Origin: Calothrix sp. PCC 7103
Lineage (GTDB): Bacteria > Cyanobacteriota > Cyanobacteriia > Cyanobacteriales > Nostocaceae
Length of the DNA stretch: 64,000 bases
Assembly (NCBI RefSeq): GCF_000331305.1
Contig: NZ_KB217478.1
Location: 7,094,317 to 7,158,316, forward strand
Direction: 5' to 3'
The notes under the pieces were generated by a model that had not been told where the DNA came from, did not search any database, and saw only the letters and a list, made by a program, of their open reading frames with translations. The position numbers were made by a program, and so were the translations under genes. Shown in pieces: positions 9,290 through 18,415 of this stretch (the first letter of the stretch is position 1; every line of letters starts with the position of its first letter).

Positions 9290-10152
9290 GTGAGCGTCGT
9301 TAGTGATAAAGTTATTTTTTGTTCAGGTAAACAAACGAGTTTAGATTTTAGATTAATAAACAGAGTTCTTGAGAATGTTTCTATAAACAAACCTACCATT
9401 GTTCCTTCTGGCAGTAAATTCACCTTCACAGTTTTTGTTGAAGGCTATTTTTCAAGAAGTGAGACCACAAATAAAAAATATCTAGTTTTTCGTGACAGTG
9501 ATTTTGATGTCAAACCAACATATAATATTCAACTAATTCCAATCGGTTCGATGTTACTTACTCACCGTGCTTGCGTCGAGAATTATTTATTAGACTCCAA
9601 TTTAATCCATAATTATTGGGTTACAAGATATATAGAAAAGCAGAACAATCCGATTTCTAGATGGGGACATGGAGATTCCCAGGAATTGCAGCTATTTCGA
9701 CATGGATAGAACAAGCAGCAAAAAGTTTACAAGATTATCAAGTGGTAAGATGGGCGTTAGCTGATTTGATACAATTGAGTGCTTCCCGACAGCAATTAAG
9801 GACAACATGGACAGGTGGTAGCGGTAAACTTCCATCCTTATTAACTTTACAACACTGCCAATCTGAAGCTTTGACACTAATTAACCAGTTTCAACAAGCT
9901 ACTAGCATCGTGACACAAAATAGGTTTTTAGAAAGTATAGCTGCTTACTAGCAACACTTTTCTCAACCAAACTTTTGGTCTGATAGACAGTATTTGATTT
10001 GGTTTCATGGCAAAGATATTCAAAAAGCCATGCAGCAACAGCAATCTCAATATATTTCTCTTAATCCTTTCTTTGATTGGGCACTTAACCAAATAAATAT
10101 CAATGAACATCCCGATTTAATTGAGTTACAAAATAGAATTGCTTTGTTGTAG
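9290..10152 (+). pseudogene. DUF4435 (TOPRIM-like, AriB-like) protein, frameshifted and with an internal stop
   Basis: The gene starts with GTG two bases after the ATPase stop. The first part shows VFVEG (~residue 46), then VFRDSDFD (~63) and a CVENYLLD block (~95), the Glu and DxD pattern expected for TOPRIM-like DUF4435 proteins. This frame closes at 9709 while the homologous reading (WIEQAAKSLQDYQVVRWAL...) continues in the +2 frame from about 9690-9705. That frame then meets TAG at 9949-9951, after which another ~66 codons (FSQPNFWSDRQYLIWFHGK...) remain open to TAG at 10150. So at least one frameshift and one nonsense change disrupt it. In AriA/AriB pairs the DUF4435 subunit is the toxic nuclease, so its loss leaves a harmless ATPase. 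A sequencing error could explain one lesion but hardly both. Confidence 0.75.
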
Positions 10153-10174
10153 GCACCGATTATATAATGGTGTG

Positions 10175-11212
10175 TTACGGCGCCGGATTAGGATAACGGG
10201 TATGAACTGCATCGATTTCTGCTAAAATTTCTGTAGTTAAATTAATATCGACGCTTGCTAGGTTTTCTTTTAGTTGTTTTAATGTGGTGGCGCCTATAAT
10301 TGTGCTGCTAACAAACCAGCGATTACGTACAAAGGCTAATGCTAAGTTGACGGGAGTTAAATTATACTTTTTAGCTATCTTTATATATTTGCTTACTGCC
10401 TCTTTGACATTTGGTTTGTTGTAACGCTGTCCAAACCCTTCAAATAAAGCAAGACGAGAATTTTCAGGTTTTTTATCTATATATTTACCCGATAGCATTC
10501 CAAAACCAAGTGGACTATACGCAAGCAAGCCAACATTTTCGCGGTAACATGCTTCTGCTAGTGCTGAATCAAACACTCGGTTGATAAGATTATAAGCGTT
10601 TTGTATTGATACTACTTTAGGTAAATTAAGTTGTTTGGCTGCATGACTAAATTCGCATACTCCCCACGGAGTTTCGTTGCTCAAACCTAAATAACGAATT
10701 TTACCTGCTTTAATCACTTCGGCAAAAACTTCTAACTGTTCTGCAATTGGAGTAGAGGCACGCTCTTGTTTATAATCAAAGACAGTTTGCCCGAATGTAG
10801 GTACATAACGGTCGGGCCAGTGGATTTGGTAAAGATCAATGTAATCGGTTTGTAATCTTTTGAGACTTGCTTCAATTGCCTCAGTGATATTTTTACGGTC
10901 TACACTAACTTTACCATCGCGCACCCACTTAAAACGTCTTCCGGTGCCGACCATTTTTGTAGCAATAATTAGTTTGTCACGTTTTTGATTTTTTAACCAC
11001 TCCCCAATGTAAGTCTCTGTTTTACTGTAAGTTTCTGCACGAGGTGGAACTGGGTACATCTCAGCAGTATCAATAAAGTTTACACCTTGTGAAACTGCAA
11101 AATCTAACTGCTGATGTGCTTCTTCTAAAGTATTCTGTTGTCCAAAGGTCATTGTACCGAGGCAAATTTCAGAAACCTTCAGGTTGCTGTCACCCAGTTG
11201 GTTATACTTCAT
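10175..11212 (-). CDS. Aldo/keto reductase
   Basis: The 345-residue product is an NADPH-dependent TIM-barrel oxidoreductase of the Tas/YajO-like subgroup. Visible catalytic elements are DTAEMY (Asp and Tyr), IIATKMVG (Lys) and YQIHWPDRY (His); the C-terminal cofactor site lies at STIIGATTLKQLKENL. The frame is open 14 codons further upstream, but the ATG at 11212 (MKYNQLGDSNLKVSEIC) matches the family's N-terminus. A second, less similar aldo/keto reductase is at 55231-56343. The substrate is unknown. Confidence 0.92.
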   Translation of the reverse strand: MKYNQLGDSNLKVSEICLGTMTFGQQNTLEEAHQQLDFAVSQGVNFIDTAEMYPVPPRAETYSKTETYIGEWLKNQKRDKLIIATKMVGTGRRFKWVRDGKVSVDRKNITEAIEASLKRLQTDYIDLYQIHWPDRYVPTFGQTVFDYKQERASTPIAEQLEVFAEVIKAGKIRYLGLSNETPWGVCEFSHAAKQLNLPKVVSIQNAYNLINRVFDSALAEACYRENVGLLAYSPLGFGMLSGKYIDKKPENSRLALFEGFGQRYNKPNVKEAVSKYIKIAKKYNLTPVNLALAFVRNRWFVSSTIIGATTLKQLKENLASVDINLTTEILAEIDAVHTRYPNPAP

Positions 11213-11270
11213 AAGCGTTTTGGATAATCGACGGTAAACGTAACCATCGCTCATCTTAACTCAATACCAC

Positions 11271-11747
11271 TTATACTAGTGCAGGCGCCTGTATAAATGA
11301 CTTAATCATTTCTGGATTTGTTATAAACGCTAAATATTGAGATGCCATTTCTGGAGTCAAAAATTCTATCATTAAGCGATTTTCTACCCAAAACTCCATC
11401 ACATCAAATATACCATCTCGATTACAACGTACTGCACGCCATCCTTCGCGTTCTGCAATCTGCTCAATTTCTTCAATACTCGTGAGTACAGAAATTGCCG
11501 CATGGGTAGCAGTAAACTGAGAAGCGTTATCATTCATCGCAAACTGACATGAAGAAGTTCCTTCACCTGGCAAAAGCTCAGAACCTTCAGGATAAACTTC
11601 AATCCCCGTTCCATAATTATCTTGTGGTAGAACAAAATAACTACCTGGATGAGGTGGGAACGGTGCAACAATTGCTTTCATGACCTCAGCTAAAGCTTGT
11701 GCGACACGTTCAGGATTGTGAGCAGAAATCGAAATATGATGAATCAT
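11271..11747 (-). CDS. VOC/glyoxalase-like hypothetical protein
   Basis: The 158-residue protein starts with MIHHISISAHNPERVAQAL, the typical first beta-strand and helix of vicinal-oxygen-chelate proteins, and has an FWVENRLMIEFLTPEM strand near the end with a glutamate that could be a metal ligand. No specific activity can be assigned. It lies just upstream of the aldo/keto reductase on the same strand (58 bp gap), so the two may be cotranscribed. Confidence 0.6.
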   Translation of the reverse strand: MIHHISISAHNPERVAQALAEVMKAIVAPFPPHPGSYFVLPQDNYGTGIEVYPEGSELLPGEGTSSCQFAMNDNASQFTATHAAISVLTSIEEIEQIAEREGWRAVRCNRDGIFDVMEFWVENRLMIEFLTPEMASQYLAFITNPEMIKSFIQAPALV

Positions 11748-11818
11748 AATGTACCTCTATGTTTAGTAGCTTTGACTACAGTTTCACAAACAGGTATTTC
11801 AGATTATTTCAAACTTTT

Positions 11819-11894
11819 CTTGTGGAACGGGCATCCTTGCCCGTCCTAGTACTATTCTATTATTAAGACGGGGCAAGGATGCCCACTTCACAAG
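11819..11894. repeat. Dispersed inverted repeat (CTTGTGGAACGGGCATCC family)
   Basis: Two arms of about 30 nt, CTTGTGGAACGGGCATCCTT... and ...GGGGCAAGGATGCCCACTTCACAAG, are complementary around a short AT-rich loop. Each arm is also internally palindromic (GGGCATCCTTGCCC). Members of the same family occur at 13921, 29321, 33685, 43614 and 45775. Confidence 0.75.
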
Positions 11895-11921
11895 ACACTC
11901 CAAAAGATGGTTAATTAATCT

Positions 11922-12512
11922 TTAAGCTTTAAAAATAAAATAAACAAAGTAAAAATAAGTTTCGCGTAATAAAAACTGTAACTGACTTTCAAAGCTGCGA
12001 TAGCGAGTAGTAGGAGTCGGTGAAGGAAAAGCATTTAAACCTAAATTTCTTGCCATTAACACCGCGCGCTTCATATGTAACGGGTCACTTACAACCAAAA
12101 ATTTATTCAAATTATGTTGTTGAGCAACTTCTTTAGCATACTGAAGGTTTTGATTAGTAGTACGTGATTTTGTCTCAATTAATATATCTAGCTCATTAAC
12201 ACCATTTTTAACCGCATATAATTTCCCTGCTTCTGCTTCTGATATTTGTTTACCTGCACCAACTCCACCTGTAAAAATTAATTTACTAACGTCACGAGTT
12301 TTATAAAGATTTACTGCATGGTTGATACGTTCTCGAAATACTGGTGATGGTTCAGTGTTCCAGACTTCGGCGCCTAATACTATAGCTGCATCAGCTTTGA
12401 TTCGACTTGGTGTATTACCGTTAATATATATATGACCAGCAGTAAATAATACTACTATTAGTAATCCTATTAAAAATAAACAAGTCATTTTAATAACTCG
12501 CGTATAGCGCAT
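11922..12512 (-). CDS. DUF218 (YdcF/SanA/ElyC-like) membrane protein
   Basis: The 196-residue protein has one N-terminal membrane helix (CLFLIGLLIVVLFTAGHIYI, ~10-29) followed by a DUF218 domain: DAAIVLGAEVW, FRERINHAVNLYK, KLIFTGGVG, then SRTTNQNLQYAKEV and VVSDPLHMKRAVLMARNLGL. The family is tied to cell-envelope processes in bacteria, such as envelope integrity and vancomycin sensitivity in SanA, but the reaction is not settled. The protein would be anchored in the inner membrane. It is divergent from the next gene. Confidence 0.85.
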   Translation of the reverse strand: MRYTRVIKMTCLFLIGLLIVVLFTAGHIYINGNTPSRIKADAAIVLGAEVWNTEPSPVFRERINHAVNLYKTRDVSKLIFTGGVGAGKQISEAEAGKLYAVKNGVNELDILIETKSRTTNQNLQYAKEVAQQHNLNKFLVVSDPLHMKRAVLMARNLGLNAFPSPTPTTRYRSFESQLQFLLRETYFYFVYFIFKA

Positions 12513-12564
12513 AATACAAATGTATAGAAGTTAGAATATACGGTGCAGGGTAAAGTAAACAACC

Positions 12565-13914
12565 ATGAATAACATAACTGCGGTAGAACAAGCTCTTATA
12601 CAACGACAACAAATACCAGAAGCACTGGCGCCTAATATGTTAAAGCCTAGCTATGATGGACTAGGACTTTCTAATATTGCAGCTTTAACGCTTGAATGGT
12701 TGTGTGAACCTTATGTACTAAACGCACACAAAACTGTAACACCTTTTAATCCTGAACTTTTAGCGATTAAATCATTAACAGATGCTTGGCATAGTTGGCA
12801 ACAACAGGCGCCTATCAATCATGTAGTGTTAATAATATTAGATGCTTTTGGTTACGAACAGTTCCGAACGTTAAGCAGTGAAGGTGTAATACCAAGCTTA
12901 ACCCAAGCCTGCAATTCACCGCAGGCTTTTTTTATGCCCGCGACTTCTGTGTTTCCTAGTACAACTGTTACAGCACTGACTTCTGCTGCAACCGCACAGG
13001 CGCCTGCTCTACATGGTCTAATTAATACTCATATATACTTCCAAGAAGTTGGTAGCTTAGTAAATTTAATTGGTTTTCGTCCTAGCTTTACACCAACATC
13101 GGCGCCTTATTTAGATTCTCAACTTAATCCTGATACACTTTTACCAATGCCCAATATCTACGTGTTGATGGAAAAGTCAGGTGTAGATGTTGAAATTATT
13201 AATTTCCATAAATTTCAAAACACGAGTATTAGTCGTTTTACTAGTGCTGGCAGTAATGCTCTGCTCAATAGCTTTTTTGGCTATCGAACTCCTGCTGATG
13301 CTTTTTCTCAGTTGCGTCAGCGTTTAACAAGCAAAACACCTAGCGTTAAAAGCTTTACTTATTTATATATTCCTGAAATTGATATTTTTGCCCATTGTTA
13401 TCAACCGCTAAGTCAGAACTACCGAGCAGAAGTAGCTAGTATTGATTTTTCACTTTACCGTGAAGTGTTGGCGCCGTTAGCAGGACGTAATGATACTGTA
13501 TTACTTATTACAGCAGACCACGGACAGCGTGCGGTTGATCCAGATAAAATAACTTGGTTGAACCATCACCCAATTTTAAATAAAAACTTGTCTGCTCCGT
13601 TTACAGGGGGAACTCAAGCACGCTATTTATATATTCACAAAGGCAAAGAAAAAGAAGTTTATGATTATGTGCAAGAAAATTTAGCTGACAAATTTTTGCT
13701 TTTGTCGAAAGCTGAAGCTATAGAATTAGGTTTATTGGGATTACCAGGAAATGAGTTAAGTGAATTAAGTTATAACCGTTTGGGTGATGCGATAATTATT
13801 CCCAAAGGTGACTGGGTTAGTTTTGAGAATGATACACAACATTATCCTGTTGGAATTCATGGTGGTTTGAGTCATGCGGAAATGTTGATTCCCTTTTTGG
13901 CTTATAGATTGTAG
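12565..13914 (+). CDS. Alkaline-phosphatase-superfamily (nucleotide pyrophosphatase/phosphodiesterase-like) protein
   Basis: The 449-residue product fits the type I phosphodiesterase/nucleotide pyrophosphatase family. It shows VVLIILDAFGYEQF (first metal Asp) at ~88, a PATSVFPSTTVTALTSAAT block with the candidate nucleophile Thr at ~130-148, YIPEIDIFAHCY (Asp and His ligands) at ~273 and LLITADHGQ at ~317. A final IHGGLSHAEMLIPFL contains another His ligand. No signal peptide is evident, so it is probably cytoplasmic. The natural substrate is unknown. It is divergent from the DUF218 gene, sharing a ~50-bp intergenic region. Confidence 0.85.
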   Translation: MNNITAVEQALIQRQQIPEALAPNMLKPSYDGLGLSNIAALTLEWLCEPYVLNAHKTVTPFNPELLAIKSLTDAWHSWQQQAPINHVVLIILDAFGYEQFRTLSSEGVIPSLTQACNSPQAFFMPATSVFPSTTVTALTSAATAQAPALHGLINTHIYFQEVGSLVNLIGFRPSFTPTSAPYLDSQLNPDTLLPMPNIYVLMEKSGVDVEIINFHKFQNTSISRFTSAGSNALLNSFFGYRTPADAFSQLRQRLTSKTPSVKSFTYLYIPEIDIFAHCYQPLSQNYRAEVASIDFSLYREVLAPLAGRNDTVLLITADHGQRAVDPDKITWLNHHPILNKNLSAPFTGGTQARYLYIHKGKEKEVYDYVQENLADKFLLLSKAEAIELGLLGLPGNELSELSYNRLGDAIIIPKGDWVSFENDTQHYPVGIHGGLSHAEMLIPFLAYRL

Positions 13915-13920
13915 TTTAAA

Positions 13921-13949
13921 GCGACGGGCAAGGATGCCCGTTCCACAAG
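13921..13949. repeat. Dispersed palindrome (GGGCAAGGATGCCC family), one arm
   Basis: GACGGGCAAGGATGCCCGTTCCACAAG sits seven bases after the phosphodiesterase-like stop and between convergent genes. It matches one arm of the inverted repeat at 11819-11894 and could serve as an mRNA end for either gene. Confidence 0.65.
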
Positions 13950-13966
13950 ATTTTATACTACAAGAT

Positions 13967-15595
13967 TTATATATTTAATCCAACAATATCTAAATTTGGT
14001 GGATACTCGATAATAAATTGGTAATATAATTCTTGCTTAGATTGCGGCGCCATTCTGAGTTCCCATTCTAATATACCCATTTCGCCAAGCTGAATTTGTG
14101 GGTTACAACGGTTAAGATAAATCTTAATTTGTTCGTGTTTACTTTTGGGGATTTGCTCACTTAGTTTTAAATTTGCTTCTTGACTAAGTAAGTTAGTCAG
14201 AATTAGCCGATAGGCATAAGTTATTTTACGGTTACTGCCAATTAGCTTTTTATCTACTTGTCGTTCTACCAAGTCACGCTCTATTTTTATGCTTTCGTCA
14301 ATACCTAAGTTGACTTGAAATTCTTGTCCCGGCGCCACATTTTTTAACTGTGCTGTGCCTACAAACACATTATCACGAAAGATATTGGCTTTACCTGGTA
14401 TAATGGTAGCTCCATTAGTAGGATTTTTGACGGTAGCTTGTAAATAAGTAAAGCTGACCAAACGTGGCATTGCGATATAACTAAAATAAATTGGAAAATC
14501 ATTGTTCAAAATTGTTGCTTTGTGTGGCGCTCCATCGTTTGGTATATTTGTGCTAGTATTTAATTTAAACGAAATAACGCTTCCTTCTGTAGATATTTCG
14601 GCTTTTTCTATTTCTGCTTCTATATAATTATCTTCTTGCTCCGAGTCGTCATCATCTCTAAACTCTAGATTATACGCGCGGCGCCTTACCATTCTGGCAT
14701 TATCTGGTGCGCTCATTGCTGGACTTGGCATTATTCGTGGTTCACGTATTCCGACATACCAGGGTTCTAGTTTTGGCGGCAGTGTTCCTAGTCCTGGTTT
14801 GGCTGTTGATAAAGTTAGCGCGACATTATTCCAATCTTCACCTGTGTTTTGTGTGACTTCGCCTATATAGTTAAGACTAAGGGTTTTATTTGTACTGTTA
14901 ACACGCATGTCGTACAGTGGCACCCATGCAGCACGTTTAACTACGTAAGTTACTTCTAACTCAAATTCTCCTGCATCCGCAGGTTCAATATCTACTGTTA
15001 ATTTAAAACTTTCTTTTGGTAGTGGGGTTTGAATTTGACGAAGTTGTTGTTTTAATGCTTGTAATTCTTTGTCAATTTCTTGTTTGCGGTTTTGACTGTC
15101 TCTTGTAGCAATACCATATTCAGTATATTGACTACCAAGAAAATTCACAAAATCTAGGGTTTCGCTTAAACTCAGATTTTTTCGCGATAGACTTAGGGCA
15201 AATGGTTCTTCGGTTTTTTCGCGTAATCCTTCAATAAATCGTGATTGCAATGCTAATCCATCGATTTGCGCTTGTACATAACTCAATTCTGATTCTAATT
15301 GTTCAATATGAGTCGTAATTTGGGCAACGCGCGCTTCTACGGGTTCAGTCGCGTAAACACGCTCTACATTCACATTGCCAACTTTTACGACTATTCGACC
15401 TCTACCTCCAACTCGTACTGATTCGGTGTCGAGCGTAACTGGTATGTTATTAATAACTAATTCTCGCTCTTCTCCGAATAGTTCGATTTTCCCTTGACGT
15501 GTTATAAGAGCTTGGTCTGTGTAAACTGTAACTGCGATAATTTCAGTGTCGATAATTTTGCTTGGCTTAGGCGCCTCAGAATTAACCACAACCAA
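13967..15595 (-). CDS. MuiA-like protein (DUF4140/DUF4139)
   Basis: The ~542-residue protein matches the 'mucoidy inhibitor MuiA' layout: an N-terminal DUF4140 region (EIIAVTVYTDQALITRQG... to the NVERVY strand), a coiled-coil (~90-190, ARVAQITTHIEQLESEL...), and a C-terminal DUF4139 region (FELEVTYVVKRAAWVPLYDMRV... WNNVALTLSTAKP). The biochemical role is unknown; the name comes from a mucoidy phenotype in another bacterium. The start is uncertain: TTG at 15595 lies very close to a GAGGA ribosome site, while a GTG two codons downstream (15589) has better spacing. Confidence 0.85.
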   Translation of the reverse strand: MVVVNSEAPKPSKIIDTEIIAVTVYTDQALITRQGKIELFGEERELVINNIPVTLDTESVRVGGRGRIVVKVGNVNVERVYATEPVEARVAQITTHIEQLESELSYVQAQIDGLALQSRFIEGLREKTEEPFALSLSRKNLSLSETLDFVNFLGSQYTEYGIATRDSQNRKQEIDKELQALKQQLRQIQTPLPKESFKLTVDIEPADAGEFELEVTYVVKRAAWVPLYDMRVNSTNKTLSLNYIGEVTQNTGEDWNNVALTLSTAKPGLGTLPPKLEPWYVGIREPRIMPSPAMSAPDNARMVRRRAYNLEFRDDDDSEQEDNYIEAEIEKAEISTEGSVISFKLNTSTNIPNDGAPHKATILNNDFPIYFSYIAMPRLVSFTYLQATVKNPTNGATIIPGKANIFRDNVFVGTAQLKNVAPGQEFQVNLGIDESIKIERDLVERQVDKKLIGSNRKITYAYRLILTNLLSQEANLKLSEQIPKSKHEQIKIYLNRCNPQIQLGEMGILEWELRMAPQSKQELYYQFIIEYPPNLDIVGLNI

Positions 15596-15797
15596 TATAT
15601 CCTCATGAGTTATTTACTTCACATTTTATTCGCGCTCATCGAAATTTAGCTCTTCGTTGAAATAGGATTTAACGGTTGGATGGCGTTTTTCTGTGTACTT
15701 CAGGCAATTATTGCTTTTATAGTACAAAAAGACGGCGCCATCCGCATGGCGATATATAGCGACATGTGTACCATTATCAAGCAGTGCCAATTAAAGT

Positions 15798-16727
15798 TTA
15801 TCTTTCGGCTTCGGCATAAACTCCAGTAGTTTTTGGATTAAATTGCTTGGCTGCATCCAAAAGGTACTCGCAATAAGTGCGCGCGACGATTGAAAGCTGT
15901 TTACCATTGGGGTAAACCATATACCAATCACGTTTAATAGGGAAATGCTCAACATCTAAAATCGTCAAATCTGATGATTCTGGCATCAGGGTGTGACGCG
16001 ATAGTACTGAGATTCCTAAACCACCTGCAATTGCTTGTTTTATCGCTTCGTTACTTCCTAGCTCTAGTTTGACTTTCACGCTAATATTGTGTTCGTCAAA
16101 TAATTTTTGGATAGAACGACGAGTTCCCGAACCTGGTTCACGCATAATAAACGGTTCGTCTTCTAGCTGCTGGATAGAAATGTTTTTCTCCTTCGCTAGT
16201 CGATGATTTATTGGCGCCACAACAACCATTGGATTTTCTAAGAATGGTTGGTAGTTAACGTCCATATGCTCAGGGACTTGGCTCAAGATGTATAAATCAT
16301 CAAGGTTCGCGCTCATGCGTTCGAGAATACCCTCGTGATTTGTTACCTGTAATGCAATATCTATACCTGGGTATAATTGACAAAATGGACCAAGAAGGCG
16401 TGGGATAAAATACTTTGCAGTAGTAATTACAGCCAAGCGCAATTGCCCTTGTTTCAGACCTTTTAAATCCGCGACCTTCATCTCAAATTGAGCTATAGTA
16501 TCAAAAATTTGACGGCAAGTCGCAAATAATTCTCTTCCTGCCTCAGTCAAATACAAGCGTTTGCCAACCTGCTCAAATAAAGGCAACCCAACCGATTTGG
16601 TAAGTTGTTTTATTTGCATCGAAACAGTAGGTTGCGTCAAAAATAGTTCTTCAGCAGCACGGGTAAAGCTACCGTGACGTGCCGCTGCCTCGAACACCTT
16701 TAACTGGTGTAGGGTGGCTTGGTTCAA
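15798..16727 (-). CDS. LysR-type regulator of carbon-assimilation genes (CmpR/RbcR-like)
   Basis: The 309-residue protein has the LysR winged helix-turn-helix at ~1-60 (LHQLKVFEAAARHGSFTRAAEELFLTQPTVSMQIKQL) and a periplasmic-binding-like effector domain (~90-300). The sequence style matches the cyanobacterial CbbR-like group (RbcR, CmpR, NdhR), which senses metabolites of photorespiration or the Calvin cycle to control Ci-uptake and Rubisco genes. Its position next to the ccm operon and ndhF4-ndhD4-cupB fits, but which member it is cannot be decided here. The long upstream region (870 bp) may carry its control sites. Confidence 0.85.
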   Translation of the reverse strand: MNQATLHQLKVFEAAARHGSFTRAAEELFLTQPTVSMQIKQLTKSVGLPLFEQVGKRLYLTEAGRELFATCRQIFDTIAQFEMKVADLKGLKQGQLRLAVITTAKYFIPRLLGPFCQLYPGIDIALQVTNHEGILERMSANLDDLYILSQVPEHMDVNYQPFLENPMVVVAPINHRLAKEKNISIQQLEDEPFIMREPGSGTRRSIQKLFDEHNISVKVKLELGSNEAIKQAIAGGLGISVLSRHTLMPESSDLTILDVEHFPIKRDWYMVYPNGKQLSIVARTYCEYLLDAAKQFNPKTTGVYAEAER

Positions 16728-17597
16728 AGGTGATTCTCCTCTAATAGCAGTTCATACGGTATAGCAATTAGCGATTCTTTTTGAGAAAGCATTATTACAC
16801 GCATGTTATTAACCGTTTATTACACAAAGGACTACTTTTTTGCCAGACGTTCAGATGGCACATTACCGCTTCCTGTGTTCTAGCTCGTTTGTAAAGGTTC
16901 TTTCCAAGAAAAGCTATAAATAAACGAATAGTCCTTTGATTAACTATTTAACAACTATATCGAGCAATATTACAGCTCAATTGACATCACTATATAACTC
17001 TAGTATCACAGAACACTAATAAATAGTGCAGAAAATAATGGTGAAAACCTAAATTTATTTCTGCACCATAGATTAAAGTCTATGAACTTAATCATAAATT
17101 AAATTAGAACGATAGTAAAAAGCCTATGCAAAGTTAACTTTTTTCGTCATCAAGTTTCGGCACCATTCTAAAATTCTAGTAAAATCTCAATAATATTCCG
17201 CAGTTGAACACAAGTGTAATCGCATGTTTATGTGTGGAGTAAATTGCGTTTACGGAGTGTAGCGTAGGTAATTAGTTTAATAGGTATTTATCTATCCTGC
17301 ATATCAGAATATTCGTCTTTTCTTTATAAGCTAGAACGGCTATCATCAAAAAAACAAGCAAAGCGTAAGATGCCTTCCAGCCACAGCACTAGGAAATCAA
17401 AGTCTCACTACAATCGATTTGTTATGAATATAAAGAGGCTTATAGTGAACTTTGTTCATAGCGCTGACACCGCGTTACACACCTTAAATAAATAAATCTT
17501 GGGGGATAGTATTTAGCGTTGTACTAACCTCTAATCTATTAGGTGTGTACAACGTTTTTTTAATAATTACTGGAATGACTCAAGTCATTCATTACAA
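16728..17597. other. 870-bp intergenic region between the LysR gene and ccmO
   Basis: No convincing protein-coding frame was found. It must contain the promoter of the LysR-type gene at its left end and the 3' end of the ccm operon at its right end. The one clear structure is a terminator-like hairpin at 17517-17561 oriented for plus-strand transcription, which suggests an unannotated plus-strand RNA ends there. Confidence 0.5.
17517..17561 (+). terminator. Rho-independent terminator-like hairpin with U-run on the plus strand
   Basis: CGTTGTAC at 17517-17524 pairs with GTACAACG at 17547-17554, with an inner AACCT/AGGT extension, and is followed by seven T residues. The U-run is on the plus strand, yet the flanking genes (LysR and ccmO) are both on the minus strand. 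It could still act as a hairpin at the 3' end of the ccm operon message. Confidence 0.65.
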
Positions 17598-18362
17598 CTA
17601 TAGTTCTTCTGTAATTTTCATTGGGAGTTTTGCTAATTCTGGTAATTCTTCAGCTTCTGCAACTGGTTGTCTAAAATTGATTGGTATATTCAGCGGTTGA
17701 CGTTCTTCTACCCAACAACTTGCGACGGGCAATGTTTGTTCGAGCTCGTCAAGTGGTCGTGGAATAACCATTACAGCATTAAGTTCACCAATCCGTTCAG
17801 CTTCATTCATTCCAGCTTCGACTGCAACAGCGACATTTGCTACTGAACCGCGAATTATTGCGGTACACAAACCAGCCCCTATTTTTTCATAAGCTGCTAA
17901 TTGTACATCGGCAGCTTTAAGCATAGCATCAGCGGCGCCGACCAATGCGGGAAAACCCCGTGTTTCTATTAAGCCGATAGCTAAATTGCTTAAGCGACTG
18001 TAGGAGTCTCCCTCTGCAAGGTGACTTAAACGGCTATTAATAGGCAATATAACTTCTAAGTTAGGATATGGACGGGGAATTACTAAACTTGAGACAAACT
18101 CATTAAATTGTTTAGCAGTATCTTCACCAGTTTGAACAGCCAAACGAATATCGGCAATTCCACCGCGTATAACAGCAGTGCAATAACCATCACCTATTTT
18201 TTCATAGCCGATTAAGTGTACACCTGCCGACTTGAGCATCATGTCCGCCGTTCCAACTATGGCAGGAAAACTGCGCGTTGATACCATTCCCAAGGCAGTA
18301 TCCTTGAGTATATCTCGTCGAGGCTGATTCGCGCCAATCGAGCGTTGATTGTATGCGTCCAT
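17598..18362 (-). CDS. ccmO: Carboxysome shell protein CcmO (tandem BMC domains)
   Basis: The 254-residue protein contains two bacterial-microcompartment domains, at ~23-105 (ALGMVSTRSFPAIVGTADMML...) and ~126-210 (AIGLIETRGFPALVGAADAML...). Each has the GYEKIG/AYEKIG strand and an IIRG-type edge. Tandem-BMC proteins form pseudohexamers in the beta-carboxysome shell; CcmO is needed for shell assembly. A short C-terminal tail follows. An AGGAG lies just before the ATG. It is the last gene of the ccm operon, 53 bp after ccmN. Confidence 0.95.
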   Translation of the reverse strand: MDAYNQRSIGANQPRRDILKDTALGMVSTRSFPAIVGTADMMLKSAGVHLIGYEKIGDGYCTAVIRGGIADIRLAVQTGEDTAKQFNEFVSSLVIPRPYPNLEVILPINSRLSHLAEGDSYSRLSNLAIGLIETRGFPALVGAADAMLKAADVQLAAYEKIGAGLCTAIIRGSVANVAVAVEAGMNEAERIGELNAVMVIPRPLDELEQTLPVASCWVEERQPLNIPINFRQPVAEAEELPELAKLPMKITEEL

Positions 18363-18415
18363 TCTCCTAACTCCTGGATACTCGACTTGATAATACGCTA
18401 CTTAAGGATTAACAC

